This document shows, piece after piece, positions 50,770-58,967 of a DNA stretch of 64,000 nt (its first letter is position 1; the number at the start of each line of letters is the position of its first letter). Origin of the DNA: Bacteroidaceae bacterium (GTDB lineage: Bacteria; Bacteroidota; Bacteroidia; Bacteroidales; Bacteroidaceae); assembly GCA_024401095.1 (NCBI GenBank), contig JAKSLR010000005.1, positions 1 through 64,000 on the forward strand. The letters are read 5' to 3'. The notes below the pieces were generated by a model that did no database searches, was not told where the DNA came from, and saw only the letters and a program-made list of their open reading frames with translations. The position numbers were made by a program, and so were the translations under genes.

Positions 50770-52929
50770 TTAATCCTCGTCTTTCTGTGCAGCCTCAAAT
50801 TCTGCAACCAGCTTGTTCTGAACATCGCCAGGAACCAATTCGTAGCTTGCAAACTTCATGATGAAAGATGCACGACCACCAGTCAGTGAAGAAAGAGCTG
50901 TAGAATAGTTGCTCAACTCCTTCAAAGGAACCTTAGCCTGCAGCTTCTCGTAACCAGCCTCAGAACTCATACCGATAATCATACCACGACGGCCCTGAAG
51001 ATCACTCATTACATCACCCATGCGGTCAGATGGAACGAAGACCTCTACATCATAGATAGGTTCCAGCAACTTAGGACCAGCCAACTTGAAGGCCTCAGAG
51101 AATGCCTGGCGACCAGCCAAGGTGAATGAAAGTTCGTTAGAATCTACTGGGTGCATCTTACCATCGTAAACAATAACGCGTACGTCACGAGCATAAGAAC
51201 CAGTCAATGGACCGCGCTCCAACTTCTGCATAATACCCTTCTGGATAGCAGGCAAGAAACGTGCATCGATTGCACCACCTACGATAGAGTTAACGAATAC
51301 CATCTTACCACCCCAATCCAGATCAACAGTTTCTGTGCCCTTTACGTTCATCTTGAACTCCTGGCCATTGAACTTATAAGAATCAGGAGCAGGCATGCCC
51401 TCATAATATGGCTCAACAATCAAATGAACCTCACCGAACTGACCAGCACCACCAGACTGCTTCTTATGGCGATAATCAGCACGAGCTGCCTTTGTGATAG
51501 TTTCACGATATGGAATACGTGGTTCAGAGAATTCAATCTTCAACTTTTCATTGTTCTCCATTCTCCACTTCAAGGTACGCAAGTGGAACTCACCCTGTCC
51601 GTGAACGATGGTCTGGCGCAATTCCTTAGACTGCTCGATTACCCATGTAGGGTCTTCCTGACTCATACGGTTCAGGATCTGCATCATCTTTTCAGTTTCT
51701 GCCTCATTGACAGCCTTGATAGCACGAGAATACTTAGGATTTGGATACTTAATCCAGTTGAAACGATAGTCGCAATCCTTGCCATTCAAAGTGTTGCCAG
51801 TCTTTACATCCTTCAACTTCACTGTACAACCGATATCACCAGCAACCAGTTTCTCTACCTTTTCACGGTTAGCACCAGCGCAGACAAACAGCTGAGCAAT
51901 ACGTTCCTTAGAACCACGATCTGCATTGTTCAGGTCATCACCTTCCTTAACAGTACCAGACATTACCTTGAAATACTGAACTTCACCAATGTGTGGTTCA
52001 ACAGCAGTCTTGAAGAAATAAAGAGAAGTAGGACTATTTGGATCTGGAGCAACAGCCTCACCACGGGTATTGTGAATCTGAGGCATCTCGTCAACGAATG
52101 GAACAACATTACCCAAGAACTCCATCAGACGGCGAACACCCATATCCTTTCCTGCGCAAACGCAGAAGATTGGGAACATGCTGCGTGCAGCCAGACCCTT
52201 ACGGATACCTTCACGCATTTCATCCTCTGTCAAAGTCTCTTCCTCAAAGAACTTCTCCATCAAAGTCTCATCGTTTTCTGCTGCAGCCTCTACAAGTGCC
52301 TTGTGAAGCTCCATAGCCTTATCCATTTGATCTGCAGGAATATCCTCAATGGTAGGAACACCACCTTCTGGGCCCCAAGAATACTTCTTCATCAACAGGA
52401 CATCAATCAGAGAATTGAAGTTTGGACCGGTCTCAATAGGATACTGAATCTGGATACACTTAGAACCATAAGCTTCCTTCAGGCGCTCTACGCACAAGTC
52501 ATAGTCGCACTTCTCATTATCTAACTGGTTAACCAGGAAGATAACAGGCTTGCCCAACTTCTCAGTATAACGGAAATGGTTCTGGGTACCAACTTCTGGA
52601 CCATACTGGCCGTTCAACAACAAGATAGCAGTATCTGTAACACCCAATGCAGTCATAGCTCCGCCCACAAAGTCGTCAGATCCAGGACAGTCAATGATGT
52701 TCAGCTTCTTATTGTTATACTCTACATGATAGACAGTAGAGAATACAGAATATCCATACTCCTGCTCTACAGGGAAATAATCACTGACCGTATTCTTCAT
52801 TGTAATACGGCCACGGCGTTTTATGATACCACTCTCAAAGAGCAGAGACTCTGTGAGGGTGGTCTTTCCACTACCATCATTACCCAGCAGGGCAATGTTC
52901 TTGATTTCATTAGTCTGATATACTTTCAT
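50770..52929 (-). CDS. fusA2: EF-G paralogue (EF-G2 type), apparently without GTPase catalysis
   Basis: A 719-residue protein with the five-domain EF-G layout. The P-loop reads GNDGSGKTT (16-24), the switch I segment QEYGYSV replaces the usual QERGITI (Arg and Thr lost), switch II reads DCPGSDDF with Ser84 where EF-G has the catalytic His, and the guanine motif is NQLD rather than NKMD. Bacteroides EF-G2 is known to support translocation without GTP hydrolysis and to be important in the gut; these changes fit that paralogue. Domain IV (SGGAGQFGEVHL) is intact. It is a single-gene unit. Confidence 0.85.
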   Translation of the reverse strand: MKVYQTNEIKNIALLGNDGSGKTTLTESLLFESGIIKRRGRITMKNTVSDYFPVEQEYGYSVFSTVYHVEYNNKKLNIIDCPGSDDFVGGAMTALGVTDTAILLLNGQYGPEVGTQNHFRYTEKLGKPVIFLVNQLDNEKCDYDLCVERLKEAYGSKCIQIQYPIETGPNFNSLIDVLLMKKYSWGPEGGVPTIEDIPADQMDKAMELHKALVEAAAENDETLMEKFFEEETLTEDEMREGIRKGLAARSMFPIFCVCAGKDMGVRRLMEFLGNVVPFVDEMPQIHNTRGEAVAPDPNSPTSLYFFKTAVEPHIGEVQYFKVMSGTVKEGDDLNNADRGSKERIAQLFVCAGANREKVEKLVAGDIGCTVKLKDVKTGNTLNGKDCDYRFNWIKYPNPKYSRAIKAVNEAETEKMMQILNRMSQEDPTWVIEQSKELRQTIVHGQGEFHLRTLKWRMENNEKLKIEFSEPRIPYRETITKAARADYRHKKQSGGAGQFGEVHLIVEPYYEGMPAPDSYKFNGQEFKMNVKGTETVDLDWGGKMVFVNSIVGGAIDARFLPAIQKGIMQKLERGPLTGSYARDVRVIVYDGKMHPVDSNELSFTLAGRQAFSEAFKLAGPKLLEPIYDVEVFVPSDRMGDVMSDLQGRRGMIIGMSSEAGYEKLQAKVPLKELSNYSTALSSLTGGRASFIMKFASYELVPGDVQNKLVAEFEAAQKDED

Positions 52930-53050
52930 ATCGTTAGATTTTATAGGTTTTTAAAAATTTCGAAACGCAATATAGCAATTATTTCGCATTTCGCCAAGAT
53001 TTACCCTTCTTTTTCACTTTTATTGTACATAAAAAGGGGCAAATGGCTAC

Positions 53051-54394
53051 TTAACGCAAAAAAGCAACGCTCTTTCTGAACCGAATGTAATAGAGAATTC
53101 CGGCAGAAGTCAAACCGAAAGGAAAAGCAAACCAAATGCCTATTAACCCTAGCTGACAAACAATTCCCAGGAAATAGCCCACTGGCAATGAGATGACAAA
53201 ATAAGCCAAAAATGCATACCATACCATAGGCTTTACGTCGCCTATTCCACGAAGAGCACTTGAATAATTAATTTGAAGCCCATCGCCAACCTGATAAACC
53301 ACTAGCGGAAGAATGGTATGAGCCACCAGAAGAGCAACTTCCTGGCTGTCGGTGAACAACCCTCCTACTACATTGCGTAGCAGAAAAACAGGGAAAGAGG
53401 TAAACAAGATGAGGAACAGGTTCAAATGAAATCCTGCAGAAGCTGTTCTTTTCAAGTTCAACAGATCATGCTGACCTCTAAAATGGCTGATCCGCACAGC
53501 TACCGCTGCAGACATGCCATAAAATACCAGGTAGCAAAGCTGTGAAATGGTGAGCATGATCTGATGAGCAGCCATAGCCACAGTACCAATCCAGCCCACC
53601 ATGATGCTGCTGAGCGAAAAAGAAGCTGTTTCCATTCCCATTTGAAGGAAAACCGGCCAGCCCATCCGGTTCAAATCCCAGAAATCTACCTTATTTATTT
53701 TACCACGCAGAAATCCCAACCTGTATTCCCTATTACTCTTGCGGGTGAAAAACAACAGGAAACCTATTCCAGCCATCGCAATGCGAGACACCAATGTCGC
53801 AATTCCAGCACCGTTCAGTCCTAATTCCGGGAGACCAAGCTTGCCATAAATCAAAAGATAATTGCCTATGATGTTAAACAAGTTTCCAAACAGCAAGATC
53901 CACATGGGCGTACGAGTATCCAGAATCCCGTCAGAAAACTGCTTGAACGTGTTGAACCACAAGACGAAAGGGAGTGATGCCAGTAATATCAGGAAATAGG
54001 ATTTCATGAGAGGCACCAGTTCATCGGGCATTCCTAACAGCTCTATGACGGAATAGATCAGCCCCATGCACATGACCAGTAGAAATGCTACAACTGTATT
54101 TGCTGCCAAACTATTTTTGGCCAGACTTCCAGCTTGAAGTCTGTCGTTCCTACCCACCGCGGCACCTAGCAAAGGCGTCAGCCCGTAAGTAAATCCCATG
54201 GCAGAGATAATGACAAGATTAAAGATGGAATTTACAAAACTTGCAGCAGCCAGCTCATAGGTACTGTGCTGGCCAATCATGAGCGTATCAGCAAAACTCA
54301 AGATGATGTTGCCCAATTGCCCGATAATGACAGGAACACCTAGCGTAATAAGGTGCTTGTAATGAGACTGGTAGGTACTGAAGCTGTAAAACAT
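53051..54394 (-). CDS. MATE-family efflux transporter (second copy)
   Basis: A 447-residue membrane protein with about twelve helices and MATE segments LGVPVIIGQLGNIILSFADTLMIGQ and MGWPVFLQMGMETASFSLSSIMVGW. It belongs to the NorM-like branch and is only distantly alike to the MATE protein at 18957. The start at 54394 is set by the -7 element TATCTTTG on the minus strand (54407-54400), which ends five bases before the ATG, so the mRNA should be leaderless; the ATG at 54430 lies upstream of the promoter. The substrate is unknown. Confidence 0.88.
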   Translation of the reverse strand: MFYSFSTYQSHYKHLITLGVPVIIGQLGNIILSFADTLMIGQHSTYELAAASFVNSIFNLVIISAMGFTYGLTPLLGAAVGRNDRLQAGSLAKNSLAANTVVAFLLVMCMGLIYSVIELLGMPDELVPLMKSYFLILLASLPFVLWFNTFKQFSDGILDTRTPMWILLFGNLFNIIGNYLLIYGKLGLPELGLNGAGIATLVSRIAMAGIGFLLFFTRKSNREYRLGFLRGKINKVDFWDLNRMGWPVFLQMGMETASFSLSSIMVGWIGTVAMAAHQIMLTISQLCYLVFYGMSAAVAVRISHFRGQHDLLNLKRTASAGFHLNLFLILFTSFPVFLLRNVVGGLFTDSQEVALLVAHTILPLVVYQVGDGLQINYSSALRGIGDVKPMVWYAFLAYFVISLPVGYFLGIVCQLGLIGIWFAFPFGLTSAGILYYIRFRKSVAFLR

Positions 54395-54399
54395 GGGTA

Positions 54400-54407
54400 C
54401 AAAGATA
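54400..54407 (-). promoter_or_regulatory. -7 element of the second MATE gene
   Basis: TATCTTTG on the minus strand, five bases before the start codon. Back to back with the hemW promoter at 54441-54448. Confidence 0.6.
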
Positions 54408-54440
54408 ACCGAAAGCCACGGAAATAACAAATAAAAGACT

Positions 54441-54448
54441 TATCTTTG
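54441..54448 (+). promoter_or_regulatory. -7 element of hemW
   Basis: TATCTTTG ends seven bases before the ATG at 54456, so the leader is at most a base or two. Confidence 0.6.
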
Positions 54449-54455
54449 CAAGCGT

Positions 54456-55583
54456 ATGGCAGGCCTTTATATTCATATCCCATTCTGCAAGAAACGTTGC
54501 ATTTATTGCGATTTCTACTCTACCACCCTGATTGAGCAGAAGAAGCGCTATGTGCAAGCCGTCTGCCGGGAAATGGAAATCCGCTCTGGCTATCTCAAGG
54601 AAGAGCTCATCGACACCATTTACATTGGAGGTGGAACACCGTCACAACTTTCTGGAGAAGAGCTGCATCTCCTGTTTTCTGCCATCTATCAGAACTTCAA
54701 GGTAAAAGCGGAAGCAGAAATCACGATAGAGGCAAACCCCGATGACCTGTCTGAAGATTACCTGAAACAGCTGAATGAATTACCCATCAACAGGCTTTCC
54801 ATGGGTATACAGACATTCGATGACAGGAAACTCAAATTACTGAATCGCAGACACACGGCCCAGCAAGCCCTGGATGCCGTACACCGCTGTCACAACCTCG
54901 GATTTGAGAACATCAGTATTGACCTAATCTACGGTCTTCCCGGAGAAACGATGGAAGAATGGGAGAAAGACCTGGACACAGCCTTGTCTCTACCCATAAC
55001 CCATCTTTCCTCCTATCACCTCATGTACGAAGAAGGTACTCCGCTCTGGAAACTCTGGAAGGAGCATGAAGTCAAGGAAGTGGAGGAAGACCAGTCCGTT
55101 CTGTTTTTTGAAAAGCTTATTGCTCACACCCGAGAAGCAGGATTCAGGCATTACGAAATTTCCAATTTCTGCAAGCCCGGCTACCATTCCCGTCACAATT
55201 CCAGCTACTGGAAAGGCATTCCTTACTTAGGCTGTGGAGCAGCAGCTCACTCCTACGACGGAGAATCCAGACAGTGGAATGTAGCAGATCTGGAACTATA
55301 TATAAAAGGTATAGAAAAAAGGCAGTTGGACTTTGAAAAAGAGAACCTGACCCTGGAAATGCGTTACAATGAATACGTGATGACTGGATTACGCACCTCC
55401 GAAGGCTTTTCTCTAACCCATGTACAAAATCATTTTGGCACCCGTTTCGTAAATTATGCCCGTAAAATGGCACAATCGCACATTCTGCAAGGAACACTGG
55501 ATATAGAAGACGACCGGATAAAATTATCCCACCAGGGAATTTTCATCTCTGATGGGATTATGAGTGATTTGATGATTGTCTGA
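54456..55583 (+). CDS. hemW: HemW-type radical SAM heme chaperone
   Basis: A 375-residue radical SAM protein: LYIHIPFCKKRCIYCDFYS holds the CxxxCxxC cluster with an extra aromatic, then IYIGGGTPS, NRLSMGIQTF, DLIYGLPGETMEEW and the C-terminal HemN_C-like domain. HemW was long annotated as oxygen-independent coproporphyrinogen oxidase but acts as a heme-binding chaperone; the HemN-specific N-terminal extension is absent. The start lies seven bases after the promoter. It converges on the DUF4827 gene with a one-base gap. Confidence 0.88.
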   Translation: MAGLYIHIPFCKKRCIYCDFYSTTLIEQKKRYVQAVCREMEIRSGYLKEELIDTIYIGGGTPSQLSGEELHLLFSAIYQNFKVKAEAEITIEANPDDLSEDYLKQLNELPINRLSMGIQTFDDRKLKLLNRRHTAQQALDAVHRCHNLGFENISIDLIYGLPGETMEEWEKDLDTALSLPITHLSSYHLMYEEGTPLWKLWKEHEVKEVEEDQSVLFFEKLIAHTREAGFRHYEISNFCKPGYHSRHNSSYWKGIPYLGCGAAAHSYDGESRQWNVADLELYIKGIEKRQLDFEKENLTLEMRYNEYVMTGLRTSEGFSLTHVQNHFGTRFVNYARKMAQSHILQGTLDIEDDRIKLSHQGIFISDGIMSDLMIV

Positions 55584-55584
55584 A

Positions 55585-56202
55585 TTAACGCCCCAGCTGA
55601 TAATCTATCTCATAGTAGAATGGGGAAACACTCTGGACTGCATCGCTATGTCCTTGTGAATGAGGAACGATAACCTTAACCTTTGCCAGATTATCCAATT
55701 CACGGTTCAGGCGGATGAATGGGAAAGGACAAATCCAACCACCAGGAACTGCAGTTGAGTTATAATTCTGCATCATGTATCCGGTAGTAAAATAAGCAGA
55801 ATAGCTACCACTGTTATTTGTCACCATCATTACATCCACGATAGAAGTGCTGAACATATTCGTAGTAATCGTATCACCGTTAGAGACACGACGCTCCAAG
55901 AAGCGGCACAATACCTTGCGAGTATCACCGTCTTTCAATTTAATACCTTCGCCCTTATTTACAATCTGCATGTAGATGCCCGACTGATCGAATAAGACAT
56001 ACTCATTCTTACTGACGTCAGTCATGGAATCCTGTGCATAGAACTGGCTCTCAGAAATAACCTTTATTCCTGCAGAATCTATAAAACGTCTAATATTATT
56101 ACGCTCGTTCTTCTTCATTTCAGCATAGCTTACGGTATTGCTGCAGCTCAAGAAAGCCCATGCAGGAATAACAAGAAGAAGCAAATATGTCAGTTTTTTC
56201 AT
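55585..56202 (-). CDS. DUF4827-type lipoprotein
   Basis: A 205-residue lipoprotein: MKKLTYLLLLVIPAWAFLSC ends in a lipobox. It looks like the DUF4827 family of Bacteroidales: ERNNIRRFIDSAGIKVISESQF, GIYMQIVNKGEGIKLKDGDT, and SPFYYEIDYQLG at the end; related proteins resemble FKBP-type folds. It has its own -7 element (TATTTTTG on the minus strand, 56234-56227) and follows the nrnA operon. No enzymatic activity is known. Confidence 0.75.
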   Translation of the reverse strand: MKKLTYLLLLVIPAWAFLSCSNTVSYAEMKKNERNNIRRFIDSAGIKVISESQFYAQDSMTDVSKNEYVLFDQSGIYMQIVNKGEGIKLKDGDTRKVLCRFLERRVSNGDTITTNMFSTSIVDVMMVTNNSGSYSAYFTTGYMMQNYNSTAVPGGWICPFPFIRLNRELDNLAKVKVIVPHSQGHSDAVQSVSPFYYEIDYQLGR

Positions 56203-56226
56203 ACGGATTTATTACAATTCAAGTTG

Positions 56227-56234
56227 CAAAAATA
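56227..56234 (-). promoter_or_regulatory. -7 element of the DUF4827 gene
   Basis: TATTTTTG on the minus strand, 24 bases before the ATG at 56202; it separates this gene from the operon upstream. Confidence 0.55.
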
Positions 56235-56287
56235 TAAAATCTTTTTTTTCTAACCGGCGCTCTTCGTTCACAATTAGTATTTAATAA

Positions 56288-57328
56288 CTATTTTTTATCA
56301 ACCAACAGGTATTCGTACGTATAAATGGCCTTTTTTGTGATGCTGATAGCTTCTTCCATATCACAATCCAAACGTCCTCCAGCCGCATTTTTGTGACCAC
56401 CTCCATTGAAAAACTCCTCAGCCATCTTATTACAAGGGAAATCATCTACGCTGCGCAAAGACACCAGAATACGGTCCTTTTCCGTATCTTCACGTAAGGA
56501 AATGGACAGTTTCATTCCCTTTATGGTCAGAGGGATATTGACCAGACCTTCGGCATCCCCCTTGGTGAAATGGAAATGCTTCAGTTCTTTGCGCTCTAAG
56601 GTAAAGAAAGAGGCATGGAAGTCTTCCAACACCTGCAGCTTCTCGTAAAGCACAAAACCCATGAGATGAATACGGTCTACAGAATAGTTGTTATAGATTT
56701 TTCTGTAAATCAAGTCCTTGTCGATGCCTTTCTGCAGAAGCAGGCTGATAATCAAAAAGATCTCACTGTTGTTAGAGTTATAGGTAAAGCCACCGGTATC
56801 TGTGCACATGCCACAGTAAATAGCCTCTGCTGCTTCCTTGGTCATGCAGCCAAACCCGCCCAACTGATAGATGATGCGGAACACCAGTTCACAAGTAGAA
56901 CTCATGAGTGGATATGAAACTGTCACCTTGCAGAAATCTCCGGGATCCAGATGATGGTCTATCAGCCAGAAATCGGCATGAGACTTACGGGCTATCTCAC
57001 CCAGTTCTTCTATTCTACCCAAGTCATTGAAGTCCAGACAGCACACCACTTCTGCCTCCTGAAAGGCCAGTTCTACCTGTTCTGTATCTCGGTCGGCCAG
57101 AAGAATTTCATCTGTTCCCTTCATCCAGTGCAGGAATTCCGGAAAATGATTCGGCATGACTACTGTAACCTCTTTTCCTAACCCACGCAAGAAGCTTGCC
57201 AGGCCCAGACAAGAACCTATGGCGTCACCATCGGGTGAAATGTGTGCGCAAAGCACAAAATGAGAGCAATTCTTGAGCCAGAAAGAAATCTGGGCCAATT
57301 GTTCCTCAGTCAGAATGGGTTTTAGCAT
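56288..57328 (-). CDS. nrnA: DHH/DHHA1 phosphoesterase (NrnA-like oligoribonuclease/pAp phosphatase)
   Basis: A 346-residue DHH-family protein: AHISPDGDAIGSCLG (motif I), CLDFNDLGR, LIDHHLDPG (the DHH) and a C-terminal DHHA1 domain ending in FNGGGHKNAAGGR. NrnA degrades short oligoribonucleotides and 3'-phosphoadenosine 5'-phosphate using manganese. It starts two bases after rpe and is the last gene of the long minus-strand operon. Cyclic-dinucleotide phosphodiesterases belong to the same family and cannot be excluded. Confidence 0.88.
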   Translation of the reverse strand: MLKPILTEEQLAQISFWLKNCSHFVLCAHISPDGDAIGSCLGLASFLRGLGKEVTVVMPNHFPEFLHWMKGTDEILLADRDTEQVELAFQEAEVVCCLDFNDLGRIEELGEIARKSHADFWLIDHHLDPGDFCKVTVSYPLMSSTCELVFRIIYQLGGFGCMTKEAAEAIYCGMCTDTGGFTYNSNNSEIFLIISLLLQKGIDKDLIYRKIYNNYSVDRIHLMGFVLYEKLQVLEDFHASFFTLERKELKHFHFTKGDAEGLVNIPLTIKGMKLSISLREDTEKDRILVSLRSVDDFPCNKMAEEFFNGGGHKNAAGGRLDCDMEEAISITKKAIYTYEYLLVDKK

Positions 57329-57330
57329 TA

Positions 57331-57978
57331 TCAGAGTGCTTTAAGTTCGCGAATAACCTTCTTAGGATCTTCTGCACCAAACACATAAGAACCGGCAACC
57401 AGCACATCTGCTCCTGCTTCCAGAAGCATTGGGGCGGTCTTGTCGTTCACGCCACCATCTATTTCTATCAAGGCATGAGAACCGGTTTCCTGTATCAGCT
57501 TCTTCAATTCACGAACCTTGTCCAGTGAATGCATGATGAATTTCTGTCCTCCTGCACCTGGATTTACAGACATGATCATGACCACGTCAACATCCTCTAT
57601 GATGTCACGCAGCAGACAGACAGGAGTTCCAGGATTCAGAGCCACACCAGCTTTCATGCCGGCATTGTGAATATCCTGCAAGGTTCTGTGAATGTGGGTA
57701 CAGGTTTCATAATGAACAGTCATCATTTCAATACCGATTTCCTTACTGCCCTCAATAAACTTTTCTGGCTGTACAATCATAAGATGCACATCCATAGGTT
57801 TCTTCAGGTGCTTACGAATCATGTTCAAAAGTGGCAGACCAAAAGTGATGTTTGGCACAAAGACACCGTCCATGATGTCCAGATGCAACCAGTCTGCTTC
57901 ACTTTCATTGATCATTTCTAGCTCACGCTGCAAGTTACCAAAATCTGCGGCGAGCAATGATGGAGATATTATAGGCAT
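57331..57978 (-). CDS. rpe: Ribulose-phosphate 3-epimerase
   Basis: A 215-residue TIM-barrel enzyme: ISPSLLAADFGNL, WLHLDIMDGVFVPNITFG, DVHLMI, MSVNPGAGGQKF and IDGGVN carry the metal-binding His/Asp residues. It interconverts ribulose and xylulose 5-phosphate, the product of the arabinose pathway encoded at 20-26 kb. It follows fmt by 13 bases. Confidence 0.95.
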   Translation of the reverse strand: MPIISPSLLAADFGNLQRELEMINESEADWLHLDIMDGVFVPNITFGLPLLNMIRKHLKKPMDVHLMIVQPEKFIEGSKEIGIEMMTVHYETCTHIHRTLQDIHNAGMKAGVALNPGTPVCLLRDIIEDVDVVMIMSVNPGAGGQKFIMHSLDKVRELKKLIQETGSHALIEIDGGVNDKTAPMLLEAGADVLVAGSYVFGAEDPKKVIRELKAL

Positions 57979-57991
57979 ATAATCAGTTTAA

Positions 57992-58957
57992 TCAGTTACA
58001 CATACAATTATCTAATGGTTTGAATCCACAGAGGAAATCCTTTATAGCCATTCTTTTCTTTCCTGCCATCTGAAGGCTGTTAACCTGCAGATAGCCATCG
58101 GTACAGGCAACCTTCAGACCGTGCTTGTCACAAAGGACAGTTCCAGGGTTCTCAGCCACAGCTGCGGGTTCTTTCCGGGTTTCATAGATTTTCATGACCT
58201 GCACCGTTTCACCGTTCTGAAGTTCAGTCCAAGCTGCAGGATATGGAGAAAAACCTCTCACAAAATCGTAAACCTTCTGAATAGGCTGGTTCCAGTCTAT
58301 CCGGCAAGTCTCCTTGAAAATTTTTGGTGCCGGACGCAAAGGTTCGTCAGTCAGCATCTGCTCCTGAGGGATGGATGTCACGGTTCCTGCTATGATGTTG
58401 TCTACGGTTTCCACCACCAGCTTTCCACCCAGTTCCATCAGGCGATCGTGAACATCACCCACGTTGTCCTCGTCATGGATTGGTACACGCACCTGCTGGA
58501 TCACCTCACCGGTGTCAATCTCGTGCTTCAGGAAAAAGGTGGTGATACCGGTTTCCTTGTCACCATTCACCACGGCCCAGTTTATAGGGGCAGCACCTCT
58601 GTACTGAGGCAGCAGCGATGCATGCAGATTGAACGTACCCATTGGCGGCATGTTCCACACCACTTCGGGCAGCATGCGGAAAGCCACAACAATCTGCAAG
58701 TCTGCTTTCAGGGCTCGTAGTTCCTCCACAAAGGCTTCGTCTTTCAGTTTCTCAGGCTGCAGGACTTTCAGACCATGTTCTACCGCATATTGCTTCACCG
58801 GACTTGGCTGCAACACACTGCCATGGCGTCCCATAGGCTTGTCAGGCATGGTAATGACACCCACTACGTTATAGCCACCTTCCACCAGACAGCGCAGACT
58901 TTCTACCGCAAAGTCTGGTGTACCCATATATACTATTCTTAAATCTTCTTTCTTCAT
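57992..58957 (-). CDS. fmt: Methionyl-tRNA formyltransferase
   Basis: A 321-residue Fmt: RIVYMGTPDFAVESL at the N-terminus, the catalytic region NLHASLLPQYRGAAPINWAVVNGDKETGITTF (Asn, His, and a later Asp in HEIDTG), and a C-terminal tRNA-binding domain (FSPYPAAWTEL). It formylates initiator Met-tRNA. Part of the housekeeping operon, 10 bases after the chloride channel gene. Confidence 0.97.
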   Translation of the reverse strand: MKKEDLRIVYMGTPDFAVESLRCLVEGGYNVVGVITMPDKPMGRHGSVLQPSPVKQYAVEHGLKVLQPEKLKDEAFVEELRALKADLQIVVAFRMLPEVVWNMPPMGTFNLHASLLPQYRGAAPINWAVVNGDKETGITTFFLKHEIDTGEVIQQVRVPIHDEDNVGDVHDRLMELGGKLVVETVDNIIAGTVTSIPQEQMLTDEPLRPAPKIFKETCRIDWNQPIQKVYDFVRGFSPYPAAWTELQNGETVQVMKIYETRKEPAAVAENPGTVLCDKHGLKVACTDGYLQVNSLQMAGKKRMAIKDFLCGFKPLDNCMCN

Positions 58958-58967
58958 TTTCTCTTTT

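Noticed and set aside
51151..52524. A 457-codon plus-strand open frame opposite the EF-G paralogue
   Set aside because: Its translation has no domain and a biased composition. It is the mirror of a well-supported gene whose codon use keeps the opposite frame open.
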